Positions 1 to 11,797 of a stretch of DNA of 64,000 nt are shown here, piece after piece. The DNA lies in the NCBI RefSeq assembly GCF_030272615.1, contig NC_081412.1, positions 18,267,932 through 18,331,931 of the forward strand. Direction: 5' to 3'. Position numbers and translations under genes: made by a program. This DNA is from Cryptomeria japonica (lineage: Eukaryota; Streptophyta; Pinopsida; Cupressales; Cupressaceae). Position 1 is the first letter of the stretch. Every line of letters begins with the position of its first letter. A model generated the notes under the pieces. The model searched no databases. It was not told the DNA's origin and saw nothing but the letters and a program-made list of their open reading frames with translations.

Positions 1-718
1 CAGTTGAAGAATCACAAAAACAAAAGAATGGTAATTCTTGTTTGCGTTTGAGAGGGGCAGCTCCCTCGTATAATGGGGGTATTTGGATTTTTCAAAAAAA
101 ATTAAAGAACGAATAATAAAGAAAGGTTGAATGCAATATAAGGTATGAATCTAGTTTAAAATAAATTCCATATAATCAAGTTTGAGATACCACAACTTGA
201 AATAATCTTCTTCACATTCAATGTTAAAGGGAAAGCATTAGGTAATCATCAATTAAACATAAGAACATTGATAATAACCCATGAGAATAAGTTGAACACA
301 CATCCAAATTGATCTCTATTGCTTAATTTCTCGAATAATACTATTCAAGTCTCTCATACAAAGCTTGTGAAAAAGTGGAATTCCCATTACATTGAATAAT
401 AATGAGGTATATATAGGTGACGTGGTAACCACCTGAGGTAACTACCCTAACCACCTTTATAACTACTTTATAACTTCCTCAACTACTTGAAATAACTTCC
501 TCAACTTTGGGAGAAATAACTACTTAGAATAACTACCCAAAATGAGAACTTAGGATAACTACCTCATATGAAAAGAGCCAAGATTATCCTTTATTACAAT
601 ACAGAAATAGAGATGAGAGAAAGGAAACTCGATCATGAGAGTTATTTACAAAGAAAGACAAAAACATGATGCGAGTAACACAACAAAAATGAAGACTATA
701 CAAAATGCAACTCTGCAC
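1..718. other. Non-coding, unidentified; degenerate TAACTACCT repeats
   Basis: No gene is visible. Between about 425 and 570 a short motif close to TAACTACCT or TAACTTCCT recurs roughly ten times at irregular spacing, which looks like a decayed short tandem repeat. A T-poor purine stretch near 90-115 has no recognisable role. The segment lies 3' of the minus-strand reading frame that ends at 719, so part of it may be that gene's 3' flank. Confidence 0.35.
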
Positions 719-3700
719 TTATTCTAAGCTAACTCCTTGCATTGCCGATGAGGTTGTTGCTTCTGTAGGCACATTAGGTTGTCCAGGTCCTTTGTCTCTG
801 AAGATTCTGAAAAGTCGAATGGCCGAAGTGATGGATTTTCCTTTGGGAATTAGGATGTTAGCTATCCTCATTTTCCATGTCTTCAAGTTTCTATGAATGC
901 CACTTAGTTTTGTCACCATGCTGAGTGTTTGAGGCATAGAAGTTCTCAAGGAATAGTAAATATCAATCAACCTTTCGACGGTATTTTCAATTAAATTTGT
1001 CCTGTTAAAAAGCTGCTGATCTACCATGTTCTGGAAGCTATTCTGTAACACTTGCAAATCTTCCATCAATGTCACATCTGGGAGAAGAGTAGTGAGCTGT
1101 CCTTGGAGTTTGGTACACACTTGATCACATGAAAGCATGAGCTTTTCTAACTCTGATGAAACTTGGTCTATGATCAGTAGTTTCCAGTTAATGCTTTCTA
1201 TCCATATCTCTGGATAATCTTTTTCATTACTAGGCAAGATTTTCTCGGTTGCAAGGGTGTCCATTCCAATTTCTATCATTTGTTTAAAATCATTCACAAT
1301 TTCTTTCCGGGCTGCCTCCTCTTTCTTGACATTCTTCAAGTCTTTCTCAATAGTATTTTTCTTTATTAAGGCCTCATCATGGATAGATTTTGCTTGGACT
1401 AGGAATTCACATGCGAGAGTTTTGACCTTTTCTACCCATCCTTCAGTTACCTTTCCATAGGCTTGGTACTTTTGAAGATTATCCATAACATTCTTTTCAA
1501 TTACTCTTTGTGGTGTAAACATAATTGGTTGGGGATCTACAGTTAGTGGCATAGTGGAGGTATCAACTACGAATCTCAAGTAAGAAGACAAAGTGTGCAC
1601 TTGTTGTTTCAATTGATCCTTGGATTGCTTATCCTTTTCACTTCTCTCCACCATTGTGGCTGCCATCACATTAAAGTTCTGAATATCAGACTCATGAGAA
1701 GAAGGTCCCATATCAATCTTTGTCATAATGGTGTCCGCAGAGGTGGCCTCATTTGTATCCTTCTCAGATATGGGTTGAGCAATCTCTAAGCACATATTCC
1801 TTGAATTTGGATCAGTCTTTATTCTTGAGGATACTTTGAGTTTCTTTGGTTTTTCAGCTCTTTCAAAAAGATAAGATATGCTACTAAATTCAGGTACCAC
1901 TAGCTTTTCTACCCTCCTCTTCTTCAATAGACTTTGTTCTAACCATGTGAATGAAGAATTTTCTGTGGACTCTTGGATGTTTTCTTGTCTTGCTACCAGT
2001 GTTGTAGTCACCTCTCTGATTTCTTCAAATTGATTGCTTGGATTGCTTGGAAATGATGAATCCATGACTAAGGTATTTTGTTGTGTTTCTTGTCGTAGGG
2101 ATTCAATAGGAGCTGAGGGAGATATGGAATGCATTCCATCATCAAATCTTGTGTCATCCAGAATTTCCACTGGAACTTGATCCTTTACTTGACTTGCAAT
2201 AGAATTTTCTTCTATGTCTTTTGCTCTGGATTTCTTCCTCTTTTGTCGGGGTTCATCACCACATGTGTTTTGAAGATTGTTCCTCCTTGGAGGGTCTTCA
2301 TCTCCATCACTTCCTTGAGTATTCTGGTAAGAAGGAGTATCCCTAGCTGGAGTATGGGAAGAATGCAGTGACGTGGAGCTCTCAAGCTGACTTCCTTTCC
2401 TTCTTGGAGTTTCCTTTGTTGGTTTGGTAGCAGTCATTTGAGTAATCTTCTTCTTAATCCAGGCTTCAGAATTCTTGATTACAAAACTTGTTCTTTCTCT
2501 GACATCTCTCATTTCCGGATCTGCGCTATTCAAACTAGGAAGTGGCTGGGACTGGACTTACTCAAAATAGATAGGATCAATCAAATCAGATCCATCATCT
2601 TCAATGCCTTCTATGGTCCAATCCATCTTGAAATCTTTCATTTGCTTCAAAGTTAACCTGGTCCAATCTCTTTTTCTAACCTCGAACTTGTCTTCACAAT
2701 CCTCCCAAAAGTCTTCAAGATTACGAAAATGAAAATAGCCAGGGCCTAACTTTAAGCTACTCTTGACATAATCCTTACTATCAAAAGGAAACCTCAACTG
2801 ATATGGATACAAGTTGACCTTGGATAAAGCTTTTTTTGTCTCATCTGCTCTTGAACTTGACTCACATCTATAGTGCCCGAGACAAATGGGAAAGGCTACC
2901 CCTTTATTCTTTCTATCTCTGCATTTCTTTTGAACTGAAACCAATTGCTGACAAAGCTCAACTAAAATGAGCTTATCATCAACATATTTGGGTAGCTTGT
3001 GTGGATAACCTTCAAATCCTCCTACTCGAAGATAGGTAAATCTCAAAAACTGGATGAAGAAACTTCCATATTTCTTTATCAATTTAGCGGCTTCCTTTGA
3101 TATCCTGGTGGCAATGTCTCCTTGTAATAACCTTATTGCCCACATTGTGAAAGCATCATTCACCCACCTGAAATACACAAAGCTTTCCTCAAGTTGCAAT
3201 TGCTTGTAATAATGGTAAACTTGAGTTTCTTGATTTAGGACACCATTAGTACTCAACCCTGGCCATGACCTCAAATTAGCAATAGCATATATCAAGTAAG
3301 AGATCATATAGAAACATTGACTTGTTTTGAAGTGCACTAACTGGTCATGTATGCAATTGCTGATGAGATGGCCCCAGTCAATGAATTGTTTATTGGCAAA
3401 GATGACTGTTATGAAGAGATACATCCACATTTCAAACTCAGTGGAGTTAGGACTTCCTGTCACTCTATGGAGTAACAAAATCAGGTAACAAATCTCTTTG
3501 ATGAAAAGAGAACGATGGAGTGTTTTTGGAAGCTAAGACTGTCCTCCCCGTGGCGCAACCATCCATTCTTTAGCCAGATTGTTGAGGCATTTTCTTCTAT
3601 TGTCGCTGAAGTATTTATAAGCTTTTTGCTTATTGATGTGAGTGAACTTTTCCTTATATGGCAAACGAAGAATAATAGCTATTGAAATTCTGTCTAGTTT

Positions 3701-3982
3701 GGCCATTAAGGATCCGTCTGCAGCTCTTATCTCTCTTGCATCGGGATTATATCTTTTTGAGCATTCTAGTACCAAATCTGCACATTGAATTGATATGGGA
3801 AAACATGCTGCTTCAATCAAGCCACTTCCCGCCACTCTACAAGACAATTTTGATCTGTCACCTTCCATGAAGAACCTTTTGATCTCCTGCAAATTTATGT
3901 GCCCAATCTTGGTATCATGAACCTCTGGAATCATGGTGGTGATCATCGGAGTGTACTCGTACTCCTGAGCCTTGTACTTCAT
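719..3982 (-). pseudogene. Large uncharacterised ORF, about 1,087 codons, two in-frame stops
   Basis: Three open stretches on the minus strand (3982-3533, 3478-2558, 2533-719) lie in one frame, separated only by a TAG at 3535-3533 and a TAA at 2560-2558. They are one gene, not three. The start is ATG 3982; the frame closes with TAG about 12 codons upstream. The first ~150 codons contain a YNPDxRxIxxxDG...ILRLP stretch that resembles repeat-associated plant proteins (weak, from memory). The next ~310 codons look globular and helical, and the last ~600 are Ser/Thr/Lys/Glu-rich with coiled-coil stretches. No enzymatic motif is visible. It is probably a transposon-borne accessory ORF like those at 8274-6390 and 60035-58400. 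A host gene is not excluded. Confidence 0.55.
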
Positions 3983-6389
3983 GATGGTATTTTCACAGAC
4001 CCTTTGTATTGAAGTCCTCTATGTCAATGTTACTGAAACTTTGAGACTTTGAAGATTTGCGACTGACTTGATTAAGTGACTATGTCTCACCCATAAGTAA
4101 GATCTACCCACTATCTTTATCATGGATGATCCATTTGTTCCTCCTTGAATGGCTGCTCATAGAATTTGATATTACTTTATTGGCCTTTAAGTGATCATCA
4201 TAATGATTCTTAGCTGGCATCTGATATTAATCTGCTCATGATTATCTTGACAATCAATGACACAATGTTACCTTCTTGAAACTGAGGTCTGTGATTGACC
4301 TCTTTGTCACTTCTTTGAATGGAAAAATGACTTTTCCTTTGGTGTTTTGGGGCTGATTATGACAAAGACTCGGATCATTATCTTCTCACTATTTATTGAA
4401 CTGTGCATTAGATCTATTGGGGTTGTTATGATAGCTGTGACCATGCCTGATAGATTCTTTGCTCAGTGATGATTTCTATCAACCATTCATGTTGTCAATA
4501 TCTTCAGTATTGTGAATCAATTGTCCAATAGCTTGGACTGCACTACTTGAGATGTAATGTATGCACTGTATTTACTTTGTTTCTCATTGTATTGGACTAA
4601 ACCATTGTGTCTTCATTTTTTTTTTCTGTCTAAGCCTCTTATCACTATCTTTGCAACTTAATTGGGCTATTCCAAACTATCTTCTGTCTCTCACATGGTG
4701 CCTATCGATGTGTCTCTGGGTCAGTGTAAACTCACTATCCTTCATATATGACTGCACTTTGCTACCTTTAGATTTCTCACACAAACCCTTAATCTTTCTC
4801 GTGGCTATGAAGTGCTATCTTCTAAAGGCCCTAGGCATTCACACCAAGATCTTCCTACGTTCTGGTGCAACTATATGCACTATTCAAAACTGCAGGAAAC
4901 TCCATAGTGCGGGCATTCTGCATGAACTATTATCTTGCCCCAAAAAATGAATGACCAAGGGAGTTAAATCGGTCATTTCATTATGTCTCATTATGTGAGA
5001 ATGCCTATCACAACAGATAATGAGATGCAGATGGAGGTTCATTGATGCTTACACAGTTGTTTTGGCTGCAGATAACATGTAAATAATCACGCATAACATA
5101 CACTCTCCAGTCTTACATATCATCGATAACTTGCAGGATACACCTCGAAATGCAATACTTCATCTTTAAAATTTGTAAGTGCGAGTAGCGTTAAGGGGCA
5201 CGATAGCATGTAGGTCAACCAGAGCATTTGTAACTGTGATATCTGATATAAATCTTCCTCCCATCGATGGTTTGGTGGATGTTCACAACCTACTCCATGT
5301 TTGTAGAGCCTGGCACTGTGTTTGCAATTCTATTCACTTGGAAATGAATACCTCTACACCCGCGTGAAAGGATCCATCCGGGTATCTACAGAAATAAGGC
5401 ATTTAAAGACTTCTTATTCAATACCTGTGAGTGGTCTTGAACTTGCGAGTGGAGTTTAGAGAGCACGATAACATGCATATCTATCAGCATGCAAAACAAA
5501 TGTGGAGGTAGTTATAAAATCAGTTTTCACCTTCCTTTCTGGCCACGCGGTAGGTTCCTTCTGCTCAATGGACATTCAAACAAGCTTGGTGGAGCGATTT
5601 CCCAGTTGGAGAAGGATCAACATGTTAGCCAACTTAGCCAAGCTGCCGATGGCAATCCAAAACATAACTTAAAAGAGTTAGTTGGCTATCGATATTGATA
5701 TTGGCTTGTTTACCCTTTGGTCAACTTGCCGATATCTTTCATGCATAAGTGAGTTCGATGCAAAATGCTTGGTAACTTGTTAAAGTTGGCCAACTCACCA
5801 ATGAAAAAGATGTCAATGTTTAAACTTTGCGTGAAGAAACATATCGGTCACTTATGTTATTCCCTAACTTAGCGGTAACAATCACCTCACTTTTTGAAGT
5901 TGGTGGATATGGGCGCTTTGATTATTCTACTAACCTATCGCTAATACTTGGTCAACTATCAGCTTAGACCGTTGATGATCATGTTCTTGCCAATAACAAT
6001 CCTAGACAATACAATATAATCATTCATTTATTGGCGATTCGAGGGATCATTTAACTTGAGGTTTAGAAGTAACATGTTACTTTGAATCATATCCTTTACT
6101 TTGAAAATGTTCATAGGATTACAAATACAAATACAAAGAGTTTCTCAATTTTCTCAAAAACATGATTTGCGACACTTCATCATCATAATGTGAAGTACAA
6201 TTATAACTTGGGAGAACTTTGGGAATTCACATATAGTCCTTTTTTTTTTTTTTACGAATACATCCAAATATTTGATGAACCATTCACACTAAAACAACCC
6301 GTTATTACATGGAAACGAAGAAGAATTATAGTTGTCAAATTTACAATTAGGATCAACAAATCCAAAAGTACCTTTGTAACATTGGTAGG
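3983..6389. other. Unassigned 2.4 kb without a recognisable gene
   Basis: All open frames here are short and lack codon structure or known motifs. Two stretches, about 5170-5230 and 5440-5500, share a pattern (GCGAGTxGxGTTxA then GCACGATAxCATG), suggesting an old diverged duplication about 265 bp apart. A run of 14 T lies at 6240-6253. The 6200-6389 part may be the 3' untranslated region of the minus-strand ORF ending at 6390. Confidence 0.3.
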
Positions 6390-8274
6390 TCAGAATTCAC
6401 TTGTAGATATGCTGGATGTCTGACCAATTATCTTTATTACCTCTTTTCTTCCATCAGATGTGTCTATTTTTCTTGCATTTTCCTCTGGTGGATTAGTTTG
6501 TGTTTGCATCTCAACCTTTAAAGGTTTCTCAGTCAATTTTAGTGTCTCTGTAAGTGTAGTTTTTTAGTCTCAACATGAATTTTTGTCTCTATCTCTGTGT
6601 GCACCTCTACCTCAGTTTGTTTTTCTGCCTATTTTTCTGTCTCCGGTGGCCCTGTGTCAGTATATTTATCTTCAGTAGGTTTTTCAGTCTGTGATGGTTG
6701 CTCTATTTGTGTTGATGTCTCAGTTTCAACAATTTCTATCGGTTTCTCTGCCATGTTGCCACTGTCAACATTGTCTGCCTTAACCTCTGAATTATCCTTA
6801 TCCACAATAATGTTTACTTCTTGAGTATGCACATTCATTGTAAAAAGTATCTCTAATTCAAGATTAGTTTCATCATGTCTTATTCCTTCAGTGTCAATAA
6901 CTGGTGGATCTTCTGAGTGTACCGATGGTGTATCCAAAGGTGATGGTGGAAGATTGTCAGTAATCTTAATGTTTGGAACTCCACCAATTTTGTGTTTACC
7001 CTTGTCCTTGTCCTTCTGATACACTTTGAATGTCTTTTTAGGTCTATTATATTCATCTTTCTTTTCTTTCTCAACAAAGAATATATCCCATTTATCTTTT
7101 GTTTCTTCTGCAATTTCCTTCACTCTTCTAGCAATCAGGCTTGTTTGCTGGTGTCCACTAGCAAATACTAATTGGTTAGCCTCAGAAGTAAGTTCATCAT
7201 TTTCTTCTTTGGAGTTAACCAGGTGAACTTCCAAGAGTGCTTCAACCTTCAATTTCTTGTCTAATTCCATCACTGATAGCCTTTTAGCCTCTAGTCTCAT
7301 GTAGAGATCATTTGGTAGCTCCTCAACAACTTCAATCAAAATTTTCTTATAAATGTCTAAATTAAGAATAATGCTTTCTTCAATAGTGTTTTTTTCAGTA
7401 TCATTTGAAGAAGTATACCATTTGATTACATTAGACAAATTGCCTTCCTTTTTTGTTTCGTTCAGTAAGTCATTCAATGTGGGGTTTTCCGGTGTCTTTT
7501 TCTTCTTAGGTGTGAGTTTCTTCTTTGGTTCCCTAACTGCCTATTGTTTCTTCCTTAATGTTCTTGTTTTCTTGGGAGAAGGAGAGGGAACCGACAAGGG
7601 TTTTCTCCTCCTTTCCACTCTTTTGAACTCAGTAGCCTTACTACTATCACTATCAGAAGATGTGTCAACCAATGAAATATGTGCCTTTGGTTGAAGTCCT
7701 TCAATCTCACTAGCCCATAAAGCACTAAGGTTCATGACATTGTCTTTGATTTTATTAACTTTCTTGGATGCATCCCTAATGTATTTTTCTCCATTGATAC
7801 TTTACTCTCTATGGTTTCAGCATTTCTAAATATTTCTTCAAATGGTTCTCTTGGTGCTTCAAGTAGTGCTTTTGCATAAGTCTCCAGAACATGTAAACCA
7901 GTACCTACCCTAATTGCTTGTCGGGTTGTCTTACAAGCAAAATCCAACCATAATAAGTCTCCATGTGCTCTACTCAATACAATCCTTACCACTTCTTTTG
8001 AAAATTGAGGGATATTTAGTATCTCCACAAAACCTAAAGTTTCCACAATCTTATGTTCGGGTTTAACAATTCCATTTTTATCACAAATGACCTTTTTAAA
8101 CATTTTCATAAACTCCTTGGATCCTAGCTCTTCTATATTGCAATGTATGTAAATCCTAGGGTCTTCTGCAAATGCAATCTCAGGAATTATTTTGAATACA
8201 GGCCTAGAGCGTTTCATATTCTCCACAATGGTAGGGTTCAGAATAAATTCAGGAACAGAAGATGAAGCAGCCAT
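6390..8274 (-). pseudogene. Accessory ORF of element E (globular N-terminus, acidic coiled-coil tail)
   Basis: ATG at 8274 opens about 180 codons of globular sequence (8274-7732). After a frameshift near 7732 come a Ser-Asp patch, a basic KKTRTLRKK patch and a stop at 7541. The same frame then carries about 280 codons of Lys/Glu-rich coiled coil and an acidic Thr/Glu/Pro tail to 6629, and after another stop and frameshift the tail runs to TGA 6392-6390. I recognise no catalytic motif or named family. It lies about 320 bp downstream of a retroviral-type gag and has its own TATA-like box, so it looks like an independently transcribed extra gene of an LTR element. Chromatin or nucleic-acid binding would fit the composition but is not shown. 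Confidence 0.5.
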
Positions 8275-8414
8275 TACGAAAAATACCTCTTATCCAGATG
8301 CTTTCTTAATGCTTGAAAAACACTTCTCAAATTCGCCTTGAATGCCTTTCCTTGATTTCGTGCTTACAGAAAGTTTGAATGCTTGGTGAGTTTGAAATGA
8401 GGGTTTCCTAGTGC

Positions 8415-8420
8415 TTTATA
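8415..8420 (-). promoter_or_regulatory. TATA-like box upstream of accessory ORF
   Basis: The minus strand reads GGCTATAAAGC here, about 140 bp upstream of the ATG at 8274. The intervening stretch is AT-rich and has no gag-like coding frame, as expected of a promoter and 5' leader. Start-site use is inferred. Confidence 0.4.
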
Positions 8421-8592
8421 GCCAAAAAGGTTCTTTGAAATATCATTAAATGCTTGTTAGTTAAGTGAAAACTTAACAAACTTGCCAGTAAAGAAGAAAT
8501 GTGTCTTCTCACCATTAACCAAGGGTAGAATGCATGTTTTTCAATTCATTGCCATACCCCCAAGGGATTATTCCTTAGTTAGATGAAGAATC

Positions 8593-9687
8593 TCATGTCG
8601 GTGGAGAGTTACTTTGATCTACTGGTGCAGAGATCGTTTCATCAACTTTCTGATCTCTTTTCTTAATCCACTGTTTAGAAAATTCTTGCCTTACTTCTTC
8701 TACCTTTTCTTTTCCCTTCAGGCTAGATCTCATATTGTTTGTCAGTGCATTCTTGCTTCTACAAAATTTTGCAATATGTCCAATCTTGTTACAAGCATAA
8801 CAAGTTGCATTATTCCTCTGAATAGCCTTTCCATATCCTTCACCGGTTTGTGATCTACATTGATTAGATAAATGTCCAAATCTTCCACAAACATAGCATT
8901 TCACATTCATTCTGCAATTTTCTAAATTATGACCAACTTTGTTGCATTTGGAACATTGACCGGTTTGTGAGTTCATATTCTAATTATTTCTAAATCTACA
9001 CCGATTTTATTTATGACCAAACTTGTTGCAATTAAAACATTTGCCATTAAATTTATAAGCATTTGGTTGTCTTACCGGTTTGTTCTAATCTTGATTGTTT
9101 GCAGTACTAGAACTTTCTCCAACTTCAAGTCCAAGTCCATTTGTATCTCCATTAGGCTTCTTACTTTTCAGCATGTCATCAAGCTTTTTTGAACTTTTCT
9201 TGAATTTGTCTTTGTTCTCATTTGTAGTAGTCAACTCATTTTCCAAAATTTTGACTTGTCTCATAAGCTCAGTTTTATCATGTTGCATATGAATCAGATT
9301 TGTCTTTAGCATATCATTTTCATGATTAAGTCTTAGATTTTCATTTCTAGCATCATTAAGTCTCTTAGCCAAGTATTCTTCATTATTCTTCCTGTCTTCA
9401 ATGTCTTTACATAACCTCATAGTTATATCTTGCATTTCATTATTCATGTTATAGTTTTCTTATCTCAACTTGTTTGCAATATCTCTAAGAGTCTCTTTTT
9501 CATCATCATCTTTCTACATCTTCTCATGAAGTTCTTTTCTTTTGTTTTGAGCTATAGAAAAGTTCTCTTGAAGTCCTTTTATGAATTCCTATGCAGTCCT
9601 TAGATCATCTTCAAGTTTGATATTCTTCAATTTTTCTACATCATAATCTTCAAGAGCTCCTTCCAACTATTTTCTTAAGTTCTCCAT
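8593..9687 (-). pseudogene. Gag of element E: coiled coil plus zinc knuckles
   Basis: The reading frame starts at ATG 9687, about 58 bp inside the primer site. A long coiled coil (to about 9150) carries several in-frame stops in its first third. The motif LDDMLKSKKP...GLGLE at about 9165-9110 is typical of a class of plant copia-type gag proteins (known pattern, from memory). It is followed by four CCHC knuckles: CFNCNKFGHK (interrupted by TAA near 9009), CSKCNKVGHNLENC, CYVCGRFGHLSNQC and CYACNKIGHIAKFC. The frame ends at 8593. No protease, integrase or reverse transcriptase follows, so this appears to be a gag-only, non-autonomous element. A related gag on the other strand is at 40957. Confidence 0.75.
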
Positions 9688-9744
9688 CTATACCGGTGTC
9701 AGGATCTTCCTCAAGCTGTTAGGCTTTTGCAAAAAGAGGACCAA

Positions 9745-9756
9745 GCTCTGATACTA
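9745..9756 (-). other. Primer-binding site of element E
   Basis: On the minus strand this reads TAGTATCAGAGC, one mismatch from the initiator-Met tRNA complement TGGTATCAGAGC used by plant copia elements. It lies 2 nt inside the LTR end at 9759, which fixes the orientation of E as minus. Confidence 0.8.
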
Positions 9757-9758
9757 AT

Positions 9759-10529
9759 TTTTAGAATCAATGACAGTCCCAAGGACACTGAGAGGGGGGG
9801 TGAATCAATGTCTAACCGGTATGCAAAAAATTTATACTTATTTAAAAATTTGCATCCCAAAATAGTGTATCGGTAAATAAGAATTAATGCAGCAAATAAG
9901 AATAACAGAGACAACATAGAATACACACCATAACACAAGATATTTAAAGAGGAAACCCGATGTGAGAAAAACCTCGATGGGATTTGTGACCTACAATATC
10001 TACTCACTAGCCAATGAATAAATACTGCTTACAATGAGGGGCCTGCACATGCAGGAAGGCCAACTGCCTAGAGCACACTGCTCAATAAAGAGTCACACTG
10101 ATTACAAAATGGATTATCAAAATCCAATGTAATGTACTACTTCAAAGTAGCATCTCACATGCCGGTTTAAGCTCAATCAATAATGAAAACCTTCGCTGTC
10201 AACTATAACACCTTATACAAAATTGCCTTATTACACATTACAACTTTTTTCCATCTGCCTCTATAAAAATGACCTATAAAATCTCATACATATACAAGTC
10301 TATTACAATGTACCATGTCAGCTATTACAAAAGATAATTACATTACAAAACAATAAACAAAAGTTTATTCCATGTTGGCCTAAGTGCCGATATGCATTGT
10401 TGCCATTGTCGGTGTATGTAGAAGTTTATTCTCGGTGCCAGTATCTACCGGTTGGTTGCCAAATGATTTCCAGTTGGTTGCCATCAATGACAACACCAAC
10501 TATTCTCATAGGAGTGTAGAATGATAACA
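9759..10529 (-). repeat. 5' LTR of element E (E/H family)
   Basis: The LTR matches 56081-56887 along its length: both have TTAGAATCAATGAC at the left and GTAGAATG...AACA at the right. The expected TG terminus has become TT on the left. The U5 hairpin is at 9784-9812. The right end abuts a copia LTR (element A) that lacks its first ~187 bp, so E probably inserted there; the right flank is AACCC. E's own 3' LTR is not in the window. Confidence 0.85.
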
Positions 10530-11727
10530 AACCCTACCAGTTGATATGACAAACTCTAACTGATGAAGTTTGGTGAATCGATTGTATTGGTTTATTATTT
10601 GATGATGAGCGATAATGATTATGCCACATATGCATGTTGTATGAGAAGAGTTTCAAATGATTTTTGGTGCATTGAGATAATGGTTTTTATCTGGGGAATG
10701 AGCAAGTTTATTGCATGTAATGTAAACTGCGTGATGAGGTATAGTGTTCGATGAAGCGGTGATCAAGGAGCGGTCGAGGCTATCTTGAATAATGTGCAGT
10801 GATTATTATGTAATCCAACAGTCATACTTGAACTGATTTCTTTGTAATATCTATGAGAGAATTCAATTTGTGATGTGTTACCAACCTATTGTTTTGTTTA
10901 TAAGGTCGATGATTTGTCTTATTAAAGAGTTTGCAATTTGTTGTTGAGAGTGAGAGTGTGGTTGCCGAACTGGATGATGTATCTGCAGCTTGTGTAAAGG
11001 TAGATAGGAGCATGAAAAGGATTTGAACAAGCAAGTGTAGTGCTATTCAAACATATCAACAAACTCCTATTGTTTTCTAACAATTACAACAGTCAAATCC
11101 CCTAACCCGGTAAGCTCTAACAAACTTAGTGTTATTCAAATCCTCTAACCATGTGATCCATTATCTTGGATTTCAAATCCTCTATCGAGGTTACCCCTCA
11201 TAGGGTATTTCTTCTAATAGGGAATTATAGTCAATCCCTTAACTTGGTGGTCCCTAACATGATCTGTTCTTAACAGACTTTGGTAAATATTTAATAGGCT
11301 TGGCTCCTAAAAGGGAAAACTTCAAAAGAGTTCAGAAAACTTGTGGGTATTCATCCCCACCATGGTTTTTCCCATTTGGGTTTCCACATCAAAAATATTG
11401 TGTCGAGTGGTGAATGTTTTTGTGGTTATGTTTATTATGGTTGAATTGCTTAACTACTTAATCCATTTTGATATATTATGTTAACCGGTAGCAATCTAAA
11501 ATGAGGTTTTACTTATATTAGTAAAGTATTTTGATGTTTGTGAGTTTCAAGTTGTTTTATTGCTAATTAGTTATAATAGTCAACTGGTTTATCTGTTCAG
11601 TTTAGAGTTTTCTTTGAGAGGTTGATTTTGAGATTGGTGAAAGTTTTTATCATTTTTCCATCTACTGATTCACCCCCCCCCCCCTCTCAGTAGTTAACCA
11701 GATCCTTATTCTTTCATCATACCATCA
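10530..11727 (+). repeat. 5' LTR of copia element A (5'-truncated)
   Basis: It aligns with 39379-40551, the 3' LTR of the same element, and lacks the part equivalent to 39192-39378. It ends in ACCATCA directly before a primer site. It contains the conserved TTTTTCCCATTTGGG...TTTCCAC block (about 11366-11390) and a perfect 7-bp U5 hairpin (11662-11668 with 11687-11693) around a long C run. Truncation coincides with the end of the E LTR. Confidence 0.9.
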
Positions 11728-11729
11728 AT

Positions 11730-11741
11730 TGGTATCAGAGC
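11730..11741 (+). other. Primer-binding site of copia A
   Basis: TGGTATCAGAGC, the exact complement of the 3' end of initiator-Met tRNA, lies 2 nt after the LTR end. This is the standard plant copia primer site. Confidence 0.92.
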
Positions 11742-11797
11742 TTCTCAGGTCCTCTAAGGTATAAGCCTAACAAATTGAGGCAAAGATCTTGTAGAAC

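Noticed and set aside
4561-4950. Hydrophobic plus-strand ORF of 129 codons as a membrane protein
   Set aside because: T-rich sequence gives Leu/Phe/Ser runs by chance; no conserved motif, promoter or related copy seen in the window.
9711-10007. Minus-strand 98-codon ORFs (also 56054-56329) as a conserved protein
   Set aside because: Both lie in the same part of the E/H LTR, so similarity reflects LTR homology, not coding.
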